In this document: one piece after another, positions 15,801 to 25,097 of the stretch
Position numbering within the stretch: position 1 is the stretch's first letter
Layout: each line of letters begins with the position of its first letter
DNA from: DATBLE01 sp963719325
GTDB lineage: Bacteria > Actinomycetota > Thermoleophilia > Gaiellales > Gaiellaceae
DNA: 64,000 bases
NCBI GenBank assembly: GCA_963719325.1
Contig: CAVRBW010000016.1
Location: 67,844 to 131,843, forward strand
Reading direction: 5' to 3'
Program-made: the position numbers and the translations under genes
The notes under the pieces: generated by a model
The model's database searches: none
What the model saw: the letters and a program-made list of their open reading frames with translations, nothing else
What the model was told of the DNA's origin: nothing

Positions 15801-18800
15801 TCACTCCTCGAGCTCGACGTCGGCGAGATCCGCCTCGAGGGGCGGCGCTGCCTCGTCTCCCTCTTCGCCACCACCCACCTCGACCTCGGCGAGGTCGTCG
15901 AGCGACTCGTCGGCAGGGACGGTCAGCTCGCCTTCCTGGTCGACGCGCTCCTGGCCTTCCTCGAGCTCCTCGGCAGTCGGCTCGCGGGCGGCCGCCCGGA
16001 GCGAGCCGGGCGAGAGGTCGATGCCGAGCTCCTCGGCCGCGCGCAACAACTCGTCGTCTTCTTCGCGGACCTCGACTTCCGTTCCCTCCTCGGAGATCAC
16101 GTGCACGTCCAGGGCAAGGGACTGCATCTCCTTCAGCAGCACCTTGAACGACTCGGGGATCGACGGCTCGGCGATGTTCTCGCCCTTGACGATCGCCTCG
16201 TACGCCTTCACCCGACCGACGGTGTCGTCGGACTTGATCGTGAGCATCTCCTGGAGCGTGTACGCGGCGCCGTAGGCCTCGAGCGCCCACACCTCCATCT
16301 CACCGAAGCGCTGGCCGCCGAACTGAGCCTTGCCGCCCAGCGGCTGCTGGGTCACGAGGGAGTACGGGCCTGTCGACCGTGCGTGGATCTTGTCGTCGAC
16401 GAGGTGGAGCAGCTTGAGGATGTACATGTAGCCGACGGTGACCTTCTCCTGGAAGGGCTCGCCTGTCTTGCCGCTGTACAGCCGTACCTTCCCGGAGCAA
16501 CGCCGCCCCTCGGGCCGCTTCGGGTCGACGTTCATCTTGATCGGCGAGTCCGTGTTCTGCTTGGTCCACTCGATCAAGGCTTCGTCGACGTCCTTCTCGC
16601 TCGCGCCGTCGAAGACCGGCGTCGCGATCGGCGTGGGCCCCCGATTCCCGTTGACATCGCGCTGGCCGTTCTCGGCGAAGACACCGTGGAAGGCGGCCCA
16701 GCCGAGGTGGGTCTCGAGGATCTGGCCGATGTTCATCCGGCTCGGCACGCCGAGCGGGTTGAGGACGACGTCGACCGGAGTCCCGTCCTCGAGGAAGGGC
16801 ATGTCCTCTGCCGGGACGATCTTCGAGATCACGCCCTTGTTCCCGTGGCGGCCGGCCAGCTTGTCGCCCTCGGCGATCTTCCGCTTCTTCGCGACGTAGA
16901 CGCGGACGAGCTCGTTCACACCCGGCGGTAGGTCGTCGCCCGCCTCCCGCGAGAAGGTCTTCACGTCGATCACTTTGCCGCCCTCGCCGTGCGGGACCTT
17001 CAGCGACGTGTCGCGGACCTCGCGTGCCTTCTCCTTGAAGATCGCGCGGATCAGCTTTTCCTCGGCGGTCAGCTCGGTCTCGCCCTTGGGCGTGACCTTG
17101 CCGACGAGGAGGTCGCCGGAGCCGACCTCGGCGCCGATGCGGACGATCCCGCGCTCGTCGAGGTCCTTCAGCGACTCTTCCGAGCGGTTCGGGATGTCGC
17201 GCGTGATCTCCTCGTCGCCGAGCTTCGTCGACCGGGCGTCGATCTCGTACTCGTGGATGTGAATGGAGGACAGCACGTCGTCCTTGACGAGCCGTTCCGA
17301 GAGGACGATCGCGTCCTCGAAGTTGTAGCCCTCGAACGGCATGAACGCGACCAGCAGGTTCTTGCCGAGAGCAAGCTCGCCGTCCTTCGTCGAGCTGCCG
17401 TCGGCGAGCACCTGCTCCGACCGCACGCGCTCGCCGAGGCCCACGATCGGCTTCTGGTGGATCAGCGTGCCCTGGTTCGAGCGCATGAACTTGGTCAGCG
17501 GGTATTCGTCGCGCCCGTCCTTCGACTCGACGACGATCTTCTCGGCGTCGACGTCGACGACCGTCCCGGCGCTCCCCGAGACCACAACGTCACCGGTGTC
17601 GACCGCGGCCCGGTATTCGAGGCCGGTGCCGATCAGCGGCGGCTCCGTGATCATCAGCGGTACCGCCTGCCGCTGCATGTTCGCGCCCATCAGCGCGCGG
17701 TTCGCGTCGTTGTGCTCGAGAAACGGGATCAGGGCCGTCGCGACCGACACGATCTGGGCCGGCGCGACGTCCATGTACTCGATGTCCTTCGGCTGCGCCG
17801 TAACCGCCTCGCCCTCGCGGGAGCGGCAAAGCACCTGGTCGTGCAGGAACTTCCCCGTCTTCTCGTCGAGCGGCTCCGAGGCCTGCGCGATCGTGTACTG
17901 CGCCTCCTCTGCTGCGTCGAGATAGACGATCTCGTCCGTGACCTTCCCGTTCGCGACGCGCCGGTACGGCGTCTGGATGAACCCGAACTCGGACACGGTC
18001 GCGAACGAGGCGAGCGATCCGATCAGGCCGATGTTCGGTCCCTCGGGCGTCTCGATCGGACACATCCGCCCGTAGTGGGTCGGGTGCACGTCGCGCACCT
18101 CGATCGGCGCACGCTCGCGCGTGAGGCCGCCCGCCCCGAGCGCCGAGAGACGGCGCCGGTGCGTGAGCCCTGCGAGCGAGTTGGTCTGGTCCATGAACTG
18201 GGAGAGCTGTGAGGAGCCGAAGAACTCCTTCAGCGCCGCCACGACCGGCCGGATGTTGATGATCGTCTGCGGCGTGATCGTGTCGACGTCCTCCGTCGTC
18301 ATCCGCTCGCGGACGACGCGCTCCATCCGGTAGAGCCCGACGCGGAACGCTTCCTGGATCAGCTCACCGACCGTGCGAAGGCGACGGTTTCCGAAGTCCT
18401 CGTACTCGTCGAGCTCCGCCCGGATCGGATCGCGCGACATCACGATCGCGTCGGCGGCGAAGTCCTTCGAGTCCTCCGGGACGCCGAGCCGCTGTGGCAG
18501 GTCGATGAGCCTCCGAACGAGCGCGAGGATGTCCTCGGTCGTCAGGACGCGGACGTCGTCGGGGACGCCGACACTGAGTCGCTGGTTCAGCTTGTACCGG
18601 CCGACCTTGGTCAGGTCGTACCGCTTCGGGTCGAAGAACAGCGTGCGCAGGAGGTTGCGGGCGTTGTCGAGCGTCGGCGGCTCACCCGGGCGCTGCTTCT
18701 TGAACACCTCGATCAGCGCCTCTTCCTCACGGGTCGTCGTGTCCTTCTCGAGCGTGAGCGCGATGAAGATCGAGTTGTCGAACAGCTTCAGGATCGCCTC

Positions 18801-19433
18801 GTTCGAGCTCGTGTCGAGCGCGAAACCGGTGGACGGGTCCTCGGCCGGAAGCGCACGCAGCAGCGTGGTGATCGGCAGCTTGCGCTTGCGGTCGATGCGG
18901 GCGTAGGCCACGCCCTTCTTGTCGATCTCGAGCTCGAGCCACGAGCCGCGGCTCGGCATCAGGTTCGCCGTGAAGACCTGCTTCGTGGCGTCCTTCGGCT
19001 CCATCAGGTAGGCGCCTGGGGAGCGGACGAGCTGCGTGACGATCACGCGCTCGGTGCCGTTGATGATGAATGTGCCCTGCTCGGTCATCATCGGGAAGTC
19101 CCCCATGAAGACCCGCTGCTCGCGAATCTCGCCCGTCTCCTTGTTCACGAAGCGGACGGTCATCGAGAGCGGCACCTGGTAGGTCAGGTCCTTCTCCCTG
19201 CACTCCTTGATCGAGAACTGCGGCTCCCCGAACTCGTAATCGCCGAACTCCACCGCGAGCGTGCCGGTGTAGTCCTCGATCGGCGAGATGTCGTCGATCG
19301 TCTCGCGGAGGCCCTCGTCCATGAACCACTTGAACGAGGCCTTCTGGATGTCGATCAGGTTCGGGAGGTCGAGAACATGCTTCAGGCGCGAAAACGTTTT
19401 GCGCGCGTTAGGCGCAGCAACCTTGCTGGTCAA
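15801..19433 (-). CDS. rpoB: DNA-directed RNA polymerase subunit beta
   Basis: Catalytic beta subunit of RNA polymerase. It has 1210 residues from a TTG start at 19431-19433 (TSKVAAPNARKTFSRLKHVL) with GGGAGG upstream. The rifampicin region, near residues 400-430, reads GSSQLSQFMDQTNSLAGLTH and then RRRLSALGAGGLTRERAP. The usual Asp, His and Ser resistance positions are wild type, but QNNP is QTNS here. NADDLPPGVNEL-type and KIAEGDKLAGRHGNKGV motifs confirm the identity. It ends in an acidic extension. It is normally preceded by rplL, but here 4.5 kb of other genes intervene. Confidence 0.98.
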   Translation of the reverse strand: MTSKVAAPNARKTFSRLKHVLDLPNLIDIQKASFKWFMDEGLRETIDDISPIEDYTGTLAVEFGDYEFGEPQFSIKECREKDLTYQVPLSMTVRFVNKETGEIREQRVFMGDFPMMTEQGTFIINGTERVIVTQLVRSPGAYLMEPKDATKQVFTANLMPSRGSWLELEIDKKGVAYARIDRKRKLPITTLLRALPAEDPSTGFALDTSSNEAILKLFDNSIFIALTLEKDTTTREEEALIEVFKKQRPGEPPTLDNARNLLRTLFFDPKRYDLTKVGRYKLNQRLSVGVPDDVRVLTTEDILALVRRLIDLPQRLGVPEDSKDFAADAIVMSRDPIRAELDEYEDFGNRRLRTVGELIQEAFRVGLYRMERVVRERMTTEDVDTITPQTIINIRPVVAALKEFFGSSQLSQFMDQTNSLAGLTHRRRLSALGAGGLTRERAPIEVRDVHPTHYGRMCPIETPEGPNIGLIGSLASFATVSEFGFIQTPYRRVANGKVTDEIVYLDAAEEAQYTIAQASEPLDEKTGKFLHDQVLCRSREGEAVTAQPKDIEYMDVAPAQIVSVATALIPFLEHNDANRALMGANMQRQAVPLMITEPPLIGTGLEYRAAVDTGDVVVSGSAGTVVDVDAEKIVVESKDGRDEYPLTKFMRSNQGTLIHQKPIVGLGERVRSEQVLADGSSTKDGELALGKNLLVAFMPFEGYNFEDAIVLSERLVKDDVLSSIHIHEYEIDARSTKLGDEEITRDIPNRSEESLKDLDERGIVRIGAEVGSGDLLVGKVTPKGETELTAEEKLIRAIFKEKAREVRDTSLKVPHGEGGKVIDVKTFSREAGDDLPPGVNELVRVYVAKKRKIAEGDKLAGRHGNKGVISKIVPAEDMPFLEDGTPVDVVLNPLGVPSRMNIGQILETHLGWAAFHGVFAENGQRDVNGNRGPTPIATPVFDGASEKDVDEALIEWTKQNTDSPIKMNVDPKRPEGRRCSGKVRLYSGKTGEPFQEKVTVGYMYILKLLHLVDDKIHARSTGPYSLVTQQPLGGKAQFGGQRFGEMEVWALEAYGAAYTLQEMLTIKSDDTVGRVKAYEAIVKGENIAEPSIPESFKVLLKEMQSLALDVHVISEEGTEVEVREEDDELLRAAEELGIDLSPGSLRAAAREPTAEELEEGQERVDQEGELTVPADESLDDLAEVEVGGGEEGDEAAPPLEADLADVELEE

Positions 19434-19501
19434 ATGGGACAGCCTCCCTTAGAAATGTCTGCTACGGCGGCGGTAGGGCGAACGGTGGGCGCGAACCTTG
19501 G

Positions 19502-19531
19502 AGGATACCGAATCCTCTGGTCCACGCGCAA
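19502..19531 (-). promoter_or_regulatory. Candidate rpoBC promoter
   Basis: On the minus strand TTGCGC (19526-19531) and TATCCT (19502-19507) are 18 bases apart, giving a leader of about 60 nt before the rpoB TTG. A promoter is expected here because rpoBC is cut off from rplJL. Confidence 0.5.
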
Positions 19532-19573
19532 GAAACAACGACCCGGGGGCGGGTTCGCTCCATTGTAGCGCGA

Positions 19574-19599
19574 CCGGGGGCGCGTGTAGGCGCCCCCGG
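19574..19599. terminator. Strong GC hairpin after the membrane-protein operon
   Basis: Arms CCGGGGGCGC (19574-19583) and GCGCCCCCGG (19590-19599) are perfectly complementary around a 6-nt loop, 11 bases beyond the stop of the gene at 19611. No U-tract follows, so terminator function is inferred from strength and position. Confidence 0.6.
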
Positions 19600-19610
19600 A
19601 AACTCCGCGA

Positions 19611-20249
19611 TCAGGTCGCCGCTCGGCGCCGGCTCGGTGCGCGGAGGAGCAGAGCGGTCGTGCCGAGTGTCCAGATCGGCAGACCGAAGATCATCGCCGC
19701 CCACCCGATGGGACCGATCACGAGCACGATTGCCACCACGCCTCCGAGCACTCCCCACCAGCGCGGCAACACCCGTGTTCGCCAGGCGAGCACGGCCACG
19801 GCGGCGAGCAGCACGATGGCCGAGAGCTCAGCCCCGACGAAGAACGCGTCGCTCAGGTGATGGAGCGTGCCTGCCGTCGCCGGGCTGATGTCATCCTTGT
19901 TGATCGCTGCGTCGATATCTCCCGCCGGGGTCGCCATCCCGAACGCCGCAGCCAGGACGGCGCCGGCGAAGGCGAGCGTCGCAAACATCCCGCTTCCACC
20001 TTCGGCTTCGACGAGCCGTGCCCGCACGGCCCCTGCAAACCAGACGAACGCGACACAGCCGAGCACGAACACCCAGCCGCCGACCAGAAGGTCGTTCGTA
20101 TTTCGCTGCACCCAGGCGAGAATCTCGGCGTCGCCCGCCTTCTCCGAGAGGGAGCTCGGCAGTGCTGTCGCGACCACCAGTCCCACCACCCAGAGCACCA
20201 CCGCCAGCGGCCCTGCCCAGACGGAGGTCCTTCCGAATTCCTTGTTCAT
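19611..20249 (-). CDS. Six-helix membrane protein, function unknown
   Basis: Predicted integral membrane protein of 212 residues. About six hydrophobic segments are visible, for example AGPLAVVLWVVGLVVATALP, VGGWVFVLGCVAFVWFAGAV, and a paired C-terminal set around WWGVLGGVVAIVLVIG. A soluble loop with AGDAEILAWVQRNTND lies between helices 1 and 2. No catalytic motif is evident. The ATG (20247-20249) overlaps the stop of the small gene upstream (ATGA), and GGAAGGAG lies before it. It is the last gene of a cupin-small protein-membrane protein operon, so it may share a transport or stress role with the cupin. Confidence 0.75.
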   Translation of the reverse strand: MNKEFGRTSVWAGPLAVVLWVVGLVVATALPSSLSEKAGDAEILAWVQRNTNDLLVGGWVFVLGCVAFVWFAGAVRARLVEAEGGSGMFATLAFAGAVLAAAFGMATPAGDIDAAINKDDISPATAGTLHHLSDAFFVGAELSAIVLLAAVAVLAWRTRVLPRWWGVLGGVVAIVLVIGPIGWAAMIFGLPIWTLGTTALLLRAPSRRRAAT

Positions 20250-20404
20250 TGGACTGCTCTCCTTCCGTTGTTCGTCGACGAACGGGGAGGCCTGCGTCCT
20301 CGCCAGGCCCTCGTCGCGCGCGACCGAAGATCGAGCGCGAGGCCGACCGCCGCGAGCAGGAGGGCTGCGGCGGCGAGTCCGACGATCAGCAGGCGCAGGC
20401 GCAT
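20246..20404 (-). CDS. 52-residue single-helix membrane protein
   Basis: Short gene embedded between two others. The ATG at 20402-20404 lies two bases after the cupin stop, and its TGA overlaps the next ATG, so coupling on both sides supports it. It begins MRLRLLIVGLAAAALLLAAV, a basic start and one transmembrane helix, then LDLRSRATRAWRGRR, a basic cytoplasmic tail. It has no recognisable family. It may be an accessory subunit of the membrane protein that follows. Confidence 0.55.
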   Translation of the reverse strand: MRLRLLIVGLAAAALLLAAVGLALDLRSRATRAWRGRRPPRSSTNNGRRAVQ

Positions 20405-20406
20405 GC

Positions 20407-20988
20407 CTACGCCGTCGCAGCAGCGGGCGCGCCGGGCGCCGCGTCGGCGGGGGAATAGACGGGTTGATAGCCGAGCGCCCGGCCCAATGGGGCACCGAAT
20501 GCCAGCCCGATCCGCTGCACGATCGCGGGTGGAAAGGGGAGGCGAACGGTGTCGAAGTGCGCGTTCGCGATTACCGCGAGCCGCAGCGGATTCGGCATGC
20601 CTTTTCGATTCGTTTTGCCGTTCGCGGCGAGACCGAACATGGTCTCGATCAGCGACTCGAACTGCAGTGCGGGACGGATCTCGCAGACGAAATGCGCCAC
20701 CTCGTCGCCCGCGTTCCAGAACTTATGCGGGGTGCGGGCCGGGACCGTCAGCCGCTGGCCAGGCCCTGCGACGAGCTTCTGCCGGCCGATGCGAAAGCCG
20801 ACCGAGCCGCGGAGGACCTCGAAGCGCTCCTCCTGGCTCGGATGGACGTGCGCCGCGGCGACGAAGCCGTTCGGCCGCACGTAGGTCTCGATGACGACGG
20901 CCTCGCCCCCGGTCTCCCTGCTCGTCTGGCGAAACACGAGGCGCTCGCCCGTCACCGGATTCTCGATCATGTCCCCTGCACGAATCAC
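20407..20988 (-). CDS. Cupin-domain protein
   Basis: Small beta-barrel protein of 193 residues. Cupin motif 1 reads HVHPSQEERFEVLRG, supplying two His and a Glu as metal ligands. Motif 2 supplies PHKFWNAG with the third His. The C-terminal 90 residues (FESLIETMFGLAANGKTNRK onward) are hydrophobic and outside the cupin fold. The substrate cannot be told from sequence. The GTG at 20986-20988 has AAAGGAG five bases upstream. It heads a three-gene operon and is divergent, across 94 bases, from a SARP regulator that may control it. Confidence 0.82.
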   Translation of the reverse strand: MIRAGDMIENPVTGERLVFRQTSRETGGEAVVIETYVRPNGFVAAAHVHPSQEERFEVLRGSVGFRIGRQKLVAGPGQRLTVPARTPHKFWNAGDEVAHFVCEIRPALQFESLIETMFGLAANGKTNRKGMPNPLRLAVIANAHFDTVRLPFPPAIVQRIGLAFGAPLGRALGYQPVYSPADAAPGAPAAATA

Positions 20989-21082
20989 GTTCTCTCCTTT
21001 CGTTCACGCCGCCCGACGGCGGCTGTCGGAGACGAGAATCCGGGGAGACGCTTAAGATCGGCTTGAGGACGGCTTAAGGCTG

Positions 21083-23923
21083 ATGGGGTCGATCGAGTTC
21101 CGCATCCTGGGACCTGTGCAGGCGTTTGTGGATGGGCAGCCGGTTGCACTCGGCGCGCCGAAGCAGCGCGCCGTGCTCGCTGCGCTCCTCCTCAACCGCG
21201 GCTCTGTCGTGTCGCGGGACCGACTGGTCGACGGCCTTTGGGGAGAACAGTCCCCCTCCTCTGCCGCCCAGTCGCTGCAGGTCTACGTGCACGGGCTTCG
21301 ACGGGCGCTCGGTTCCAACAGCATCGAGACCAGCGGTTCGGGATACCGCATCCGGCTCGATGACGCGCAGCTCGACCTCGACCGCTTCGAGCGCTTCGTC
21401 GAGCGAGGCCGCCGCTCGCTCGAGGCTGGCGAGCCGGAGGACGCCTCGGACGAGCTTCGCCGCGGGCTCGCGCTGTGGTCGGGCTCCGCCCTCGCCGATC
21501 TGCCGGCAGCTGCGCCGGTAGCCGCCGAGGGCGCGCGGCTCGAGGAGCTTCGACTGTCGGCGCTCGAGCTGCAAAACGACGCCGAGCTGGCTTGCGGCAG
21601 GCATGACGCGCTCATTGCGACTCTCGACGCACTCGTCGCCGAGCATCCCTACCGCGAGCGGTTTCGCGAGCAGCACATCCTCGCCCTCTATCGCGCCGGC
21701 CGGCAGAAGGACGCGCTCGAGGCATTCCGCGCGACTCGCCAGGTGCTCGTCGAGGAGCTCGGAATCGAGCCGGGCCAGCGACTCCAGGAGCTGGAGCGGG
21801 CAATCCTGCGGCAAGAGCCTTCGCTGGCGACGCCGGTTCAGGAACCCCGAGCGGCCATGCAGCTCCCGGCTCCGCCCACGCCGCTCATCGGGCGCCGACT
21901 CGAGATCGCGGCGGTCGCAGCGCTCCTCCGCGAAGAAGGCGTCCGGCTCGTCACCCTCACCGGGCCGGGCGGAACGGGCAAGACGCGCCTCGCCCTTGCG
22001 GTCGCAGCCGAGCTCGGGCCTGATCTTCGCGACGGCGCCGTGTTCGCCGACCTTGCTCCCATCTCCGATCCGGACCTGTTGGTGCCTGCCATCGCAGCTG
22101 CGCTGGGCGTACCGGAGGGGGACGAGCCGCTCACGCACACCGTTGCCGAGCACGTCAGGTCGAGGCGGATGCTGCTCGTGCTCGACAACCTCGAACGAAT
22201 TCTGTCCGGAGCGCCGTTCGTCTCAGAGTTGCTCGCTGCGGCCCCACGGCTACTCGTCGTGGCGACAAGTCGGGCGCCGCTCCATCTGGCCGCCGAGCAC
22301 GAGTACCCCGTACCGCCGTTTGCTGTGCCCGACGAGGCAATGCCTTTTGAAGAACTCGTCCGAACGGACGCGGTTGGACTTTTCACGGCTCGCGCCCGAG
22401 CCGTAAATCCTTCGTTCAGGCTGACCGAAGGGAGCGCGCGCAGCGTCGCCCGTATCTGCCGGCGACTCGACGGCCTCCCGCTCGCCATCGAGCTCGCTGC
22501 CGCCAGGACGAGAATGCTGCCCCCAGAGTCCATCGAGAAACGGGTCAGCCGCGCGCTCGAGGTCCTCGTCGGCGGACCACAAGACGTACCCCTGCGTCAG
22601 CAAACTCTGCGGGCAACGCTCGACTGGAGCTACGAGGCGCTCCCGGAAACGGAACGGGTTCTGTTCGCGCAACTCGCCGTCTTTGCCGGCGGATGGACAC
22701 TCGAAGCCGCGGAAGCCGTCTGGATCGAGGGTGATCGCGTCTTGGAGACGCTCTCGACGCTGCTCGACGTCAGCCTGCTCTTGCGCCGCGACGGCGCCGA
22801 TGGAAGCACCCGCTTCGGGATGCTCGAGACGATTCGCGAGTACGCGCTCGAGCGGCTTGTCGAGAGCGGCGAGGAGCGCGACGCCAGGATCCGCCACGCT
22901 GGGTACTTCGCCGATTTCGCGGAGCGCTCCGAGGAAGGGCTCAAAGGCGAAGGCCAACGCGAGTGGCTGGCACAGGTCGCGTCCGAGCATGACAACATCC
23001 GCTCCGCGCTCGGCTGGCTTCTCAGCCGGCCGGCGCCCGGCGCTGATGAGCGCGAGCTGGCGTTGAGGATCGCCACCGCGTTCGGCTGGTACGCCTACGC
23101 GCACGGACACAGTCTCGAGGGCGCTCGTTGGCTCGATGAGGCTCTCGCGCAGCCAGACGGCCTGCCTTCGCTCTTGCGCGGTCGGGCTCTGCATGTGCGC
23201 GGGATCCTTGCCAGCCTCGCCAGTGATGCCCGACTCGCCACCAATCTGCTCGAGGCAGCCCTGCCGATATTCCGCTCGATCGGCGACCTGCGCCGGGTCG
23301 GCAACTCGCTCAACAGCCTCGCCGCGGTGTGTTTCTACGAATGCGACTACCAGCGAGCGCGCGAGCTCTTCGAGGAATCGGTCGCTCTCCGGCGCGAAGC
23401 GGGCGACCGCGAGTACCTCGCCGACCCCCTCAGCAACCTAGGCCACCTCGCGCTCCATCTGGGCGACGTCGCTGCTGCTCGCGCGAATGTCGAGGAGAGT
23501 CTCGCGATCGACCGGGAGAACCGAAACGAGCGCGGAGTGGCGATCAACCTCGGCACCCTCGCCGCCGTAGCACTCGCCGAAGGGGACCTCGACGCGGCCG
23601 AACGCCGTCAGTGTGAGTGCCTGCGCGCGCTCCACGAGCTCGGCGACCGCTTCTCCCTCGTGGAAGCGCTCGAGCGAAGCGCATGCATCGCTGCGGCACG
23701 CGGACAGGCAGAGCGTGCGGCGCGTTTCGCAGGTGCAGCCTCGCGCCAGCGCGAGGAGTTCGGATACACGATTACCCGCCCCGAGCTCGAGGTGCTCGAC
23801 CGACAGCTCGCGCCGGCGCGGTCCAAGCTCGGTGCCGGCTTCGCGGGCGCCGCAGCGGACGGCACTGTACTCGGGCTGGACGAGGCGGTCGCAGAGGCGC
23901 TGGCCGCGGTGGCGCCGGAATAG
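21083..23923 (+). CDS. SARP/AfsR-type regulator with BTAD, NB-ARC and TPR domains
   Basis: Large transcriptional regulator of 946 residues. An OmpR-like winged helix (residues 1-95, RILGPVQAFVDGQPVALGAP) and a bacterial transcriptional activation domain (about 95-245, ending ELGIEPGQRLQELERAIL) are followed by an NTPase: Walker A GPGGTGKTRLALAV near residue 291 and Walker B LLVLDNLER near 365. The C-terminal third is TPR-like (YQRARELFEESVALRREAGD). Such AfsR/DnrI relatives activate secondary-metabolism or stress genes. The only obvious local target is the divergent cupin operon. It splits rplL from rpoB. Confidence 0.88.
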   Translation: MGSIEFRILGPVQAFVDGQPVALGAPKQRAVLAALLLNRGSVVSRDRLVDGLWGEQSPSSAAQSLQVYVHGLRRALGSNSIETSGSGYRIRLDDAQLDLDRFERFVERGRRSLEAGEPEDASDELRRGLALWSGSALADLPAAAPVAAEGARLEELRLSALELQNDAELACGRHDALIATLDALVAEHPYRERFREQHILALYRAGRQKDALEAFRATRQVLVEELGIEPGQRLQELERAILRQEPSLATPVQEPRAAMQLPAPPTPLIGRRLEIAAVAALLREEGVRLVTLTGPGGTGKTRLALAVAAELGPDLRDGAVFADLAPISDPDLLVPAIAAALGVPEGDEPLTHTVAEHVRSRRMLLVLDNLERILSGAPFVSELLAAAPRLLVVATSRAPLHLAAEHEYPVPPFAVPDEAMPFEELVRTDAVGLFTARARAVNPSFRLTEGSARSVARICRRLDGLPLAIELAAARTRMLPPESIEKRVSRALEVLVGGPQDVPLRQQTLRATLDWSYEALPETERVLFAQLAVFAGGWTLEAAEAVWIEGDRVLETLSTLLDVSLLLRRDGADGSTRFGMLETIREYALERLVESGEERDARIRHAGYFADFAERSEEGLKGEGQREWLAQVASEHDNIRSALGWLLSRPAPGADERELALRIATAFGWYAYAHGHSLEGARWLDEALAQPDGLPSLLRGRALHVRGILASLASDARLATNLLEAALPIFRSIGDLRRVGNSLNSLAAVCFYECDYQRARELFEESVALRREAGDREYLADPLSNLGHLALHLGDVAAARANVEESLAIDRENRNERGVAINLGTLAAVALAEGDLDAAERRQCECLRALHELGDRFSLVEALERSACIAAARGQAERAARFAGAASRQREEFGYTITRPELEVLDRQLAPARSKLGAGFAGAAADGTVLGLDEAVAEALAAVAPE

Positions 23924-23937
23924 GCTGAAGCTGGATC

Positions 23938-23970
23938 AGGCAGGGACAGTCCCGAGGACTGGCCCTGCCT
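23938..23970. terminator. Bidirectional terminator-like hairpin between SARP gene and rplL
   Basis: Arms AGGCAGGGACAGTCC and GGACTGGCCCTGCCT pair with a single mismatch around a 3-base loop. It lies between two convergent genes, 14 bases past the SARP stop and 8 past the rplL stop. No long T-run is present. Confidence 0.65.
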
Positions 23971-23978
23971 GAAGCGTG

Positions 23979-24368
23979 TTACTTGACCTCGACGCCGGCG
24001 CCGGCCTCCTCGAGCTGCGCCTTGACCGAGTCGGCCTCGTCACGGGCGACGCCCTCCTTGACCGGGTTGGGCGCCCCGTCGACGAGGTCCTTCGCCTCCT
24101 TCAGACCAAGGCCGGTGATCGCGCGGACGACTTTGATCACCTGGATCTTCTTCTCGCCGGCGCTCGTGAGGACCACGTCGAACGCAGTCTGCTCCTCGGC
24201 GGCGGCGCCGTCGCCGCCTGCCTGAGCGCCCGGCGCTGCGGCTACCGCAACCGGCGCGGCCGCGGTGATGCCCCACTCGTCCTCGATCTTCTTCTTCAGG
24301 TCGACGAGCTCGAGAACGGTCATCTTCCCGAGGTCGTCGAACAGCTTGTCGACCGACGTTGCGGCCAT
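23979..24368 (-). CDS. rplL: 50S ribosomal protein L7/L12 (bL12)
   Basis: Stalk protein that recruits translational GTPases. It has 129 residues. The N-terminal dimerisation helix (LFDDLGKMTVLELVDLKKKI) is joined by an Ala/Gly hinge to the C-terminal domain (EKKIQVIKVVRAITGLGLKE, then AKDLVDGAPNPVKEGV). Length and hinge are typical. The ATG directly abuts the rplJ stop (TAG-ATG) with CTCCTCC-complementary Shine-Dalgarno sequence inside rplJ. Confidence 0.97.
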   Translation of the reverse strand: MAATSVDKLFDDLGKMTVLELVDLKKKIEDEWGITAAAPVAVAAAPGAQAGGDGAAAEEQTAFDVVLTSAGEKKIQVIKVVRAITGLGLKEAKDLVDGAPNPVKEGVARDEADSVKAQLEEAGAGVEVK

Positions 24369-25085
24369 CTACTCCTCCTCCGTATCTGTGCGCTCAGGCT
24401 CCGCCTGAGCGCTGGCTGGCTCTTCGGGTTCTTCGGTGGTTTCCTCTTCAGCCGCAATGTCAGGCGCTGCCGTTTCTGTCTCGGCCTCGGCGCTTGCCTG
24501 CGCAACGGGCTCGGACGGCGGTTCCGGCTCACCCTCACTGCTAGCGGCCTCTGCGTCAGTGGAGACCGCAAGCTGCTCGATCCTCGCGTCGATCAGGCCG
24601 AGCAGGTCGCGCACCGGCGCGGAGATCAGCCCGACCACCGTCGTCAGCGGTGCGGTGATCGCACCGATCACCTGGCCGCGAAGAACGTCGAGCGGCGGCA
24701 GCGTCGCCAGGTTCTTGACGTCGTCCTCGCCGATCGGCGATCCGTCGAGAATCCCGCCCCGGATCGCCAGCACCCGGGTGGTCCGAGCCGAATCGGCGAG
24801 CGCCTTCGCGACCGCGACCATGTCCCCATCGGCCTCGATGAAGGCGATCGCGGTCGGGCCCTCGAGGAGCGCGAGCAGGGCGTCCGCCCCGGCGGCCTCG
24901 GCAGCGCGGCGAGTCAGCGTGTTCTTGACCACGGTGAAGCGGGCGCCGTGCTCGATCAGCTTCGTGCGCAGATCATCGATCTCCGTCACGGACATGCCGC
25001 GGTAGTCGGCGACGAAGAGCGTCTGGGTGCTCTTCAGCCGCTCGGCGAGCTCCGTGACGATCCGTTCCTTCTCAGCTTTCAGCAT
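24369..25085 (-). CDS. rplJ: 50S ribosomal protein L10 (uL10) with long acidic tail
   Basis: Stalk base protein that binds 23S rRNA and bL12 dimers. It has 238 residues from MLKAEKERIVTELAERLKS. The core FVADYRGMSVTEIDDLR and VVKNTLTRRAAEAAG matches L10, and the bL12-binding helix is around residues 150-178. After that comes a tail of about 60 residues rich in Glu, Ala and Pro, so the protein is much longer than the usual 165-180. The ATG at 25083-25085 has GGAGGA upstream. An L10-leader RNA precedes it. Confidence 0.95.
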   Translation of the reverse strand: MLKAEKERIVTELAERLKSTQTLFVADYRGMSVTEIDDLRTKLIEHGARFTVVKNTLTRRAAEAAGADALLALLEGPTAIAFIEADGDMVAVAKALADSARTTRVLAIRGGILDGSPIGEDDVKNLATLPPLDVLRGQVIGAITAPLTTVVGLISAPVRDLLGLIDARIEQLAVSTDAEAASSEGEPEPPSEPVAQASAEAETETAAPDIAAEEETTEEPEEPASAQAEPERTDTEEE

Positions 25086-25097
25086 CTCGTGATTTCC

